A stretch of DNA of 64,000 bases, from assembly GCA_003952965.2 (NCBI GenBank), contig CM025855.1, forward strand, positions 36,765,546 through 36,829,545, given 5' to 3'. The notes beneath the pieces are model-generated. The model was given only the letters and a program-made list of their open reading frames with translations. It made no database searches and was not told the origin of the DNA. This DNA comes from Morella rubra (lineage: Eukaryota > Streptophyta > Magnoliopsida > Fagales > Myricaceae). A program made the translations under genes and the position numbers. This document shows positions 58,801 to 64,000 of the stretch, piece after piece. Numbering within the stretch: the stretch's first letter is position 1; the number at the start of each line of letters is the position of its first letter.

Positions 58801-59869
58801 AACCGTAGAAACATGGAAAAGGTGCCCGAAGAATTTTTCGACTTACACAGCAGATGTGACAAGTAGTGTCGCATATCAGAAGAATCTCACCGAGACAGGT
58901 CTCCGAGCTCTGATATACAGGTTCTTGTCCTCTAATGACAACTCGTTTCCCTTCACGACTCACTGAAACTAAACTTAATACGCTATTCTGTATTCTTTTC
59001 TAACCACATTGCTTGTCCAATGACTAGTGAGAAAGATGCATAATTGCATATTTAAAGTTGTAGTTGGATGACACAGATGAATATCCACTCAAGAAGAATA
59101 AATGAGACCACACCTTATATACTTTTGCTGTATGGGATTGTGAACTCTTAGAAGATTTTCTTCTGTTTATTGAAAGATTCAGTCAAGTTTTTTCATAGGT
59201 TCCTTTATTGTAGCAATTACTGGAGTCCAGGACGAATTCATACCATTTTCCCTGCTGCAGAATTCGTCCAACTATAGTTTCGTCTTGCCAGTTGGCTTAG
59301 TCCAGGCATTAGAAGAGCTAAATGATGTTGCAATGTTGAAGAAGTCATAATCACACGAATATGATTCTGGATAGTAATATACCAGCATTACTTACATAAT
59401 ATTATTGCCTTTTGCACTTTGCAGTGGCGACCATGACATTTCTGTTCCATATATTGCAACACTTGCGTGGATAAAAGCTCTTGGTGTGGCTGTTTTTGAT
59501 GAATGGCGTCCGTGGTTCGTTGATGGGCAAATTGCAGGGTGAGAGCTTCACGGATTTGCCTTTGCTTCCATTAATTATATCAGTGTCTTTGCAGTCTCAC
59601 ATAGCTATGCTCTATTGCAGATACCAAGTGAAGTTCATGAACGATCACTACCGCTTGACTTACGTGACTGTAAAGGCAAGAGAACAGAGAATTACATGAC
59701 TTCACTCTTTATCTTTTTTACTTCTAATGATGTACAGAATATTAAGATGGAAGTAGAATTTAATCAATCTCCCATAAATATACAGGGTGCAGGTCACACA
59801 GCTCCAGAGTACAAGCACAAGGAAACCCTCGCCATGGTTGATAGGTTCTTTGCTCGTTACCCGATCTGA
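55843..59869 (+). CDS. Serine carboxypeptidase-like protein 3 (S10 family, clade I)
   Basis: Fourteen exons: 55843-56006, 56115-56260, 57209-57285, 57394-57516, 57605-57707, 57811-57848, 57982-58083, 58187-58273, 58365-58520, 58645-58716, 58799-58920, 59425-59538, 59621-59675 and 59786-59869. They join without a stop into 480 residues. A hydrophobic signal segment ([19 protein letters not shown]) follows a longer N-terminus than in the other two genes. Marks: [30 protein letters not shown], canonical nucleophile GGDSYSG, acid [18 protein letters not shown], histidine [10 protein letters not shown]. All expected catalytic residues are present, so this looks like the best candidate for an active enzyme of the three. 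Intron 13 has a GC donor (GTAAAG then gcaaga). Introns 2 and 11 are long (0.95 and 0.5 kb). A later in-frame ATG does not improve the start, so 55843 is kept. Confidence 0.92.
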
Positions 59870-60817
59870 GTGATTGCTGAAGGCAGAAAATTTAGCGATT
59901 TTCATTCTTGTCAGGAGGAATATGTTTAATAAAATCTTCTTGTGTTTTGTGCCACCAAGCTGCACTTTTTTTGTCAATTTGTTTTTAATTTCCGGTGAGC
60001 AAGTCGTAGGAATATAAGCAACTGATCGCAAATTACGAGAATGTGTGGTTTCCACAGAAGGGGTAAGAGGATTGAGGGTCTGATTATGATATAACCGAGT
60101 ATTAGCGAAAAGGGAAGGGCAAATGGGTCAAGGGACGTAGAGTACGTTCTAACAGCTAAAACTCTGGCTCGAGTCCTCTACCAGACTACCAGACATACTT
60201 TTGGTGAAATTTTTAACATTTGTACTCAGACCTTAGCATTATAATTTCAATATTACTTCTACATAAATTTTAATATAACTTAATATTATTTTTTTCTGCA
60301 AATATCAATATGACTTAATAACTTTTATATAAATTCTAATAAAAATCCAACGTTATCTAAATATTCGCGTTATATTGAAATTCTTAAAATTTAATCAAAA
60401 GTAACGGGCCAGTTTATGTTTTTTTTTTTTTTTCCGGCTCTCTTCTGCTATCTGGGGTAGAGGGAAAGTTTGGGGTTTCTGAGGCAGCAGAGAGATGGGT
60501 CTGGGTACGCTGGAAATGTATGATTATGAATCCCAATATCCACTTAAAAGCGTACGAAAAAACAATTGATTAAGATATCCAAAAAAGATAAGTCGAAGAT
60601 TTGTCACCTGCGCCGGAAAAAGGGTTTATCGCAGCATGCCCGCAGTATAAAAGTAAAAGGCTGAGAGAGAGAGAGAGCTGAACACGAGAAAGGGGTTTTA
60701 TTTCCCGCTGCTTCTTCAGGTTCTCCATTTCTGTGTTTCCTCTCGGCAGTCTTCTAATTAAACCCGGACCAACTGCACAACAGCAGCTACAACTACAGCA
60801 ACTAAAATTAAGCAAAA
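59870..60817. other. Spacer and promoter of CLPX
   Basis: 3' end of SCPL gene 3 and upstream region of CLPX. It includes a T run at 60420-60433 and a GA run at 60664-60678. 60460-60817 is GC-richer and fits a 5' UTR. No other gene recognised. Confidence 0.5.
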
Positions 60818-63800
60818 ATGTCTTCAGTTCTCCGAAGCAGCAGAGGGAAAGCCGCCAACATGTTGTCGATTCTCAGAGCTAACACAAGCAGAACTGAAAC
60901 CATGATTTCGGCTTTGGACCAAACCACGACGTGCGCCCCGGGCGACTCTCTCGGTCTGAGAACCCTAGGGTCCTACTTTGCCCAACAATGGCGCCAAAAG
61001 TCCTCGTACGACCACATTCGTGCCGACGTCAACTGCCCCCGTTGCTCCCTGCAAATGGCCGTGCTCTTCTCCAACCGCCCTTTATCGATAACGGGGCGCG
61101 AGCCGGGACTTTACCAGGCTCTCAATCTCTGCCCCAACTGCAAAACGGCGTTCTATTTCAAACCCTTCAAGTTGGAACCTTTGCAAGGTAGTTTCATCGA
61201 GGTTGGGAGGGTCAAGGACACGGATGGAGTCAGTGAGAAAGATCCCGTTCAGTTTGGGAGAGCGAAAATTTGCGGAAAACCGGAGGAGAATGAGACGGCG
61301 TCGTCTTTGGAGAGGGAGTTGCCGACGCCGAAAGAGATTGTCAAGGTGCTAGACGAGTTCGTTGTCGGCCAAGAAAGAGCGAAAAAGGTTTAGTTTGGAT
61401 TTTTATTTTGACATCGTTGATTGGGAATTTTCTGTAATTTTTCTACTTGCTTGCAAATATTGTCGATTTTGCAATGATCGATTGTGTATTCTGCGTGGTT
61501 GGTTGTGAATTCTGTGGAGTTTTACTCGCTAGCCAATGTTGAAAATGGTGGACTGTGAATTATTCTTCTTTTGAGTGATCAATGCGGATATTTATGGAAA
61601 GGCTTCGGCCGTAGCTAATTCTGTAATTAATCTGTAATTATAAATGGCGAGCAACTCTTTATGTAGAATTTTGTTTGATGTAGTTCGGGAGTTAGAGTTT
61701 TGGTTTTTGTGTTGTCACTGCTGAATTTGTGGATTTCATGTACTTGTGTATTTGATATGTGGATTTTTGTAACGTTGATATGAATCGATGCTACAGATGC
61801 ATGAGAGCAACTGAATTACTTTATGATGGTAATTGAAGATCTTCATTTCATTCTCTCGACAGGTGCTTTCCGTGGCTGTTTACAATCACTACAAAAGGAT
61901 ATATGATGCCTCTCCCAATCAAAAGTTTGTTCATTATTGTCTTTCCTCTTGTGTCTGCTTACTCACGGTTTCTACAATTTATCGCTAGAGTTCCATATTG
62001 TTCGGTTTTGGTTTTGCTATTGTTCAAAGTGTTCACCATTAGTTGATCTGTTGTGATTATTGGCAACATTAGATTACTATTCATTTGATAATAGGGCTTA
62101 TTTACTGTGTTTGGGCATCTCATTGCCAGGTTGGGTAGAGAATTTGGTAATATTGGGGAAGAAAATGAGGACAGCGATTCCGTTGAGCTGGAGAAGAGCA
62201 ATGTACTGTTGATGGGTCCCACTGGCTCCGGTATGATGTATTAATTCTATGTGTTTTACTTTTTTTTTGTTTCCTTTTGGTTCTTGTGTGAGAACGAGCT
62301 GACAAGGGCTGCAGTTTTAACTTATGTAGTCTTACCTTGTCTGTAAGGATAGGAAAGACGTTACTTGCGAAAACTCTAGCTCGTGTTGTAAATGTTCCAT
62401 TTGCTGTTGCTGATGCAACAACATTAACACAGGCAAGTTTATTGCTTGGTATAGTTCTCTGTCTGTCTGTCTTGGTAATAAGGCTATTAGCTATTTGTTT
62501 AGCGAGTGTATGGAAATCTGCCTTTGATATGCTGCATGAGAAACATGGACATTTGGCAAAGATGGCTTATCACATTGTCTTTGAAATAAGATCATAGGAC
62601 AATGTCCTACGGTTTTCTTTTCACATCTGGCCAAGTCTCGATACTATGAAATTGCTTGCTGGAACTATACTGAAGTTTTATCTGATTATTAAGTGTAATC
62701 TCGACAACTTCGACTTAGCTAGATCTTTTCCTTTATCTTTGGAATGGGTTGAATGTGTCGAACTAGAGATTCATAAGCCTGGGTTGTGTTATGAAGAGTT
62801 GACTACCAACTTCTATGGATGCAAATTCATTTTCCCTTTTAATGAGTATAGCTTTTTCGAGTTTTCAGGGTTGTTGCGTATTTTTGGCAAGTAAATGTTT
62901 GAACAGACTCTGTTCTAAGCAATACTTTTGGTTTAGTAGTTTTGCTAAGTTTGTTTGACATATTCACCGTGCTCTCTCTCTCTCTCTCTCTCTCTCTCCA
63001 GGCTGGTTATGTTGGAGAAGACGTGGAATCAATATTGTATAAGCTGCTTGTGGTATGTTCCTATGTTATGTAGTTTGGCCGTTATCATAGTATTTCGTTT
63101 TAGAAGCAGTGACAGATGGCTATATTTATTTGATTGGTTTTTTATCATAATATTCATATTTTATAAGCAGTTATACATTAAATATAACTTCTCAGGATTT
63201 TGGGATTCTGAACATATCTGTGATCCTTCTGCACTTTTGCTCGTCGTAAAGTGAGATTGAGGGTAGCCTCGTTTTTTCCTTCCTAATTTTATCTCTTTTG
63301 CCTGTCTTTAAAAAAAAAAAAAAAAGTTTGGTCACTTCCTGTTGCTTATGGTTTCAGTTCTATTCCAATCATCAATCCTTGAGAAGGTGGGCTACAAAGC
63401 CCCAAACGCCAGAATTGCATATGTATGAGCAATATGGTCATATAGTTGGAGATTGCTGTATTTCTCTTGTTATTCAAACACGGTGGTATTAGAATGTGAG
63501 CTTCTTGGAGGTTCACCAATGATGCAGGTTTGTTGGTAAATTCCAGTAACTCTGTCAAAACCGATGTCTAATATGTAGACCTCATGTTCAGAAGCATAAA
63601 TCTAAATAGGGGTATTCTAGGTGCTTGATCATGGAGCTTAGGGCCTCTTGATTGTGTACATCGTGTAGTTGTATGCATATACAAATATGTGCACATGATG
63701 TACTTGTCTTTCACAGTGTTCAGGAAACCTAAAAGATAATTTGTTAGCTTCAGGCCATAATTGGTTGACCTATTTCATGAATCATTTTGATCTCTCACCT

Positions 63801-63982
63801 GTTTTGTAATCCATCTAAATTTGATTGATTAGAGCTTTGAAGTGTTATGCATAAGTTTTTTCCTGCTGCCACAGCTCACTTAATAAGTTTTTCTGATTGG
63901 CTTTTAGGAAGCCGAGTTCAATGTTGAAGCAGCTCAGCAAGGCATTGTCTACATTGATGAAGTTGATAAGATGACTAAGAAG
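60818..63982 (+). CDS. CLPX: Mitochondrial CLPX-like AAA+ chaperone, 5' part (runs past the window)
   Basis: Exons seen: 60818-61387, 61863-61924, 62130-62230, 62353-62432, 63002-63052 and 63908-63982; the donor after the last is at 63983 and the gene continues outside. The N-terminus is Ser/Arg rich, as in a mitochondrial presequence. A zinc finger follows with CPRC and CPNC spaced by the plant-type [18 protein letters not shown]. Then [20 protein letters not shown], the CLPX signature before the ATPase. Walker A GPTGSGKT spans the exon 3/4 join, and [20 protein letters not shown] and Walker [10 protein letters not shown] follow. CLPX unfolds proteins and feeds them to ClpP in the mitochondrial matrix. 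Intron 4 has a GC donor (ACACAG then gcaagt) and a CT microsatellite as its pyrimidine tract. No defect in the visible part. Confidence 0.92.
62971..62999 (+). repeat. CT microsatellite at the 3' end of CLPX intron 4
   Basis: An uninterrupted (CT)n run directly before the splice acceptor CAG at 62999-63001; it serves as the polypyrimidine tract. Confidence 0.9.
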
Positions 63983-64000
63983 GTCTAGTGACCTGTCAAT

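Noticed and set aside
39537-59869. The SCPL genes as a biosynthetic gene cluster
   Set aside because: Only one enzyme family is present; the neighbours are RPS15a and CLPX. It is a local gene family.
1-64000. Organelle DNA insertions, tRNA or rRNA genes
   Set aside because: Nothing resembling them was noticed; tRNA-like strings near 25215 and 48045 are retroelement primer sites.

Overview
This is nuclear DNA from a flowering plant, most likely a eudicot. The intron-rich genes belong to plant families, and the spaces between them hold nested plant transposons: CACTA, hAT, MULE, plant L1 LINE, Ty1/copia and TRIM. I cannot name the species from the sequence alone. I see no tRNA, rRNA, CRISPR or bacterial operon structure.

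Layout. 1-7.2 kb is a decaying tandem cluster of jacalin-related lectin genes: the last exon of one gene at the left edge, a broken two-domain copy, and a third copy cut by an old hAT element. 7.2-34.97 kb is a nest of mobile elements: an hAT fossil, a truncated CACTA transposase on the minus strand, a CACTA element (13690-20382) carrying a piece of a plant SGNH carbohydrate esterase, a copia fossil (20839-25549), and an L1-type LINE. The LINE was split by a MULE-like element in its reverse transcriptase region and by a second CACTA element in its RNase H region. That second CACTA element holds an intronless, polyadenylated copy of a glyoxalase I-like gene.

35.4-64 kb is the gene-bearing half. 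It starts with a diverged ribosomal protein S15a gene (minus strand). Three serine carboxypeptidase-like (SCPL) genes follow, in the order plus, minus, plus, all with the same 14-exon structure. The window ends in the 5' part of a mitochondrial CLPX chaperone gene. A MULE-type element with a nested MITE, a three-LTR TRIM array, an hAT element with a solo LTR inside it, and a duplicated promoter-like block separate the SCPL genes.

How the genes relate. The SCPL trio is one local gene family; the middle gene has a mutated splice donor at intron 2 and may be failing. Two of the three have altered residues next to the nucleophile serine. RPS15a and CLPX are housekeeping-type genes with likely mitochondrial roles and appear unrelated to the SCPL cluster. 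Exon boundaries were read by eye from splice signals, reading phase and family alignment from memory; no transcript or database comparison was possible.
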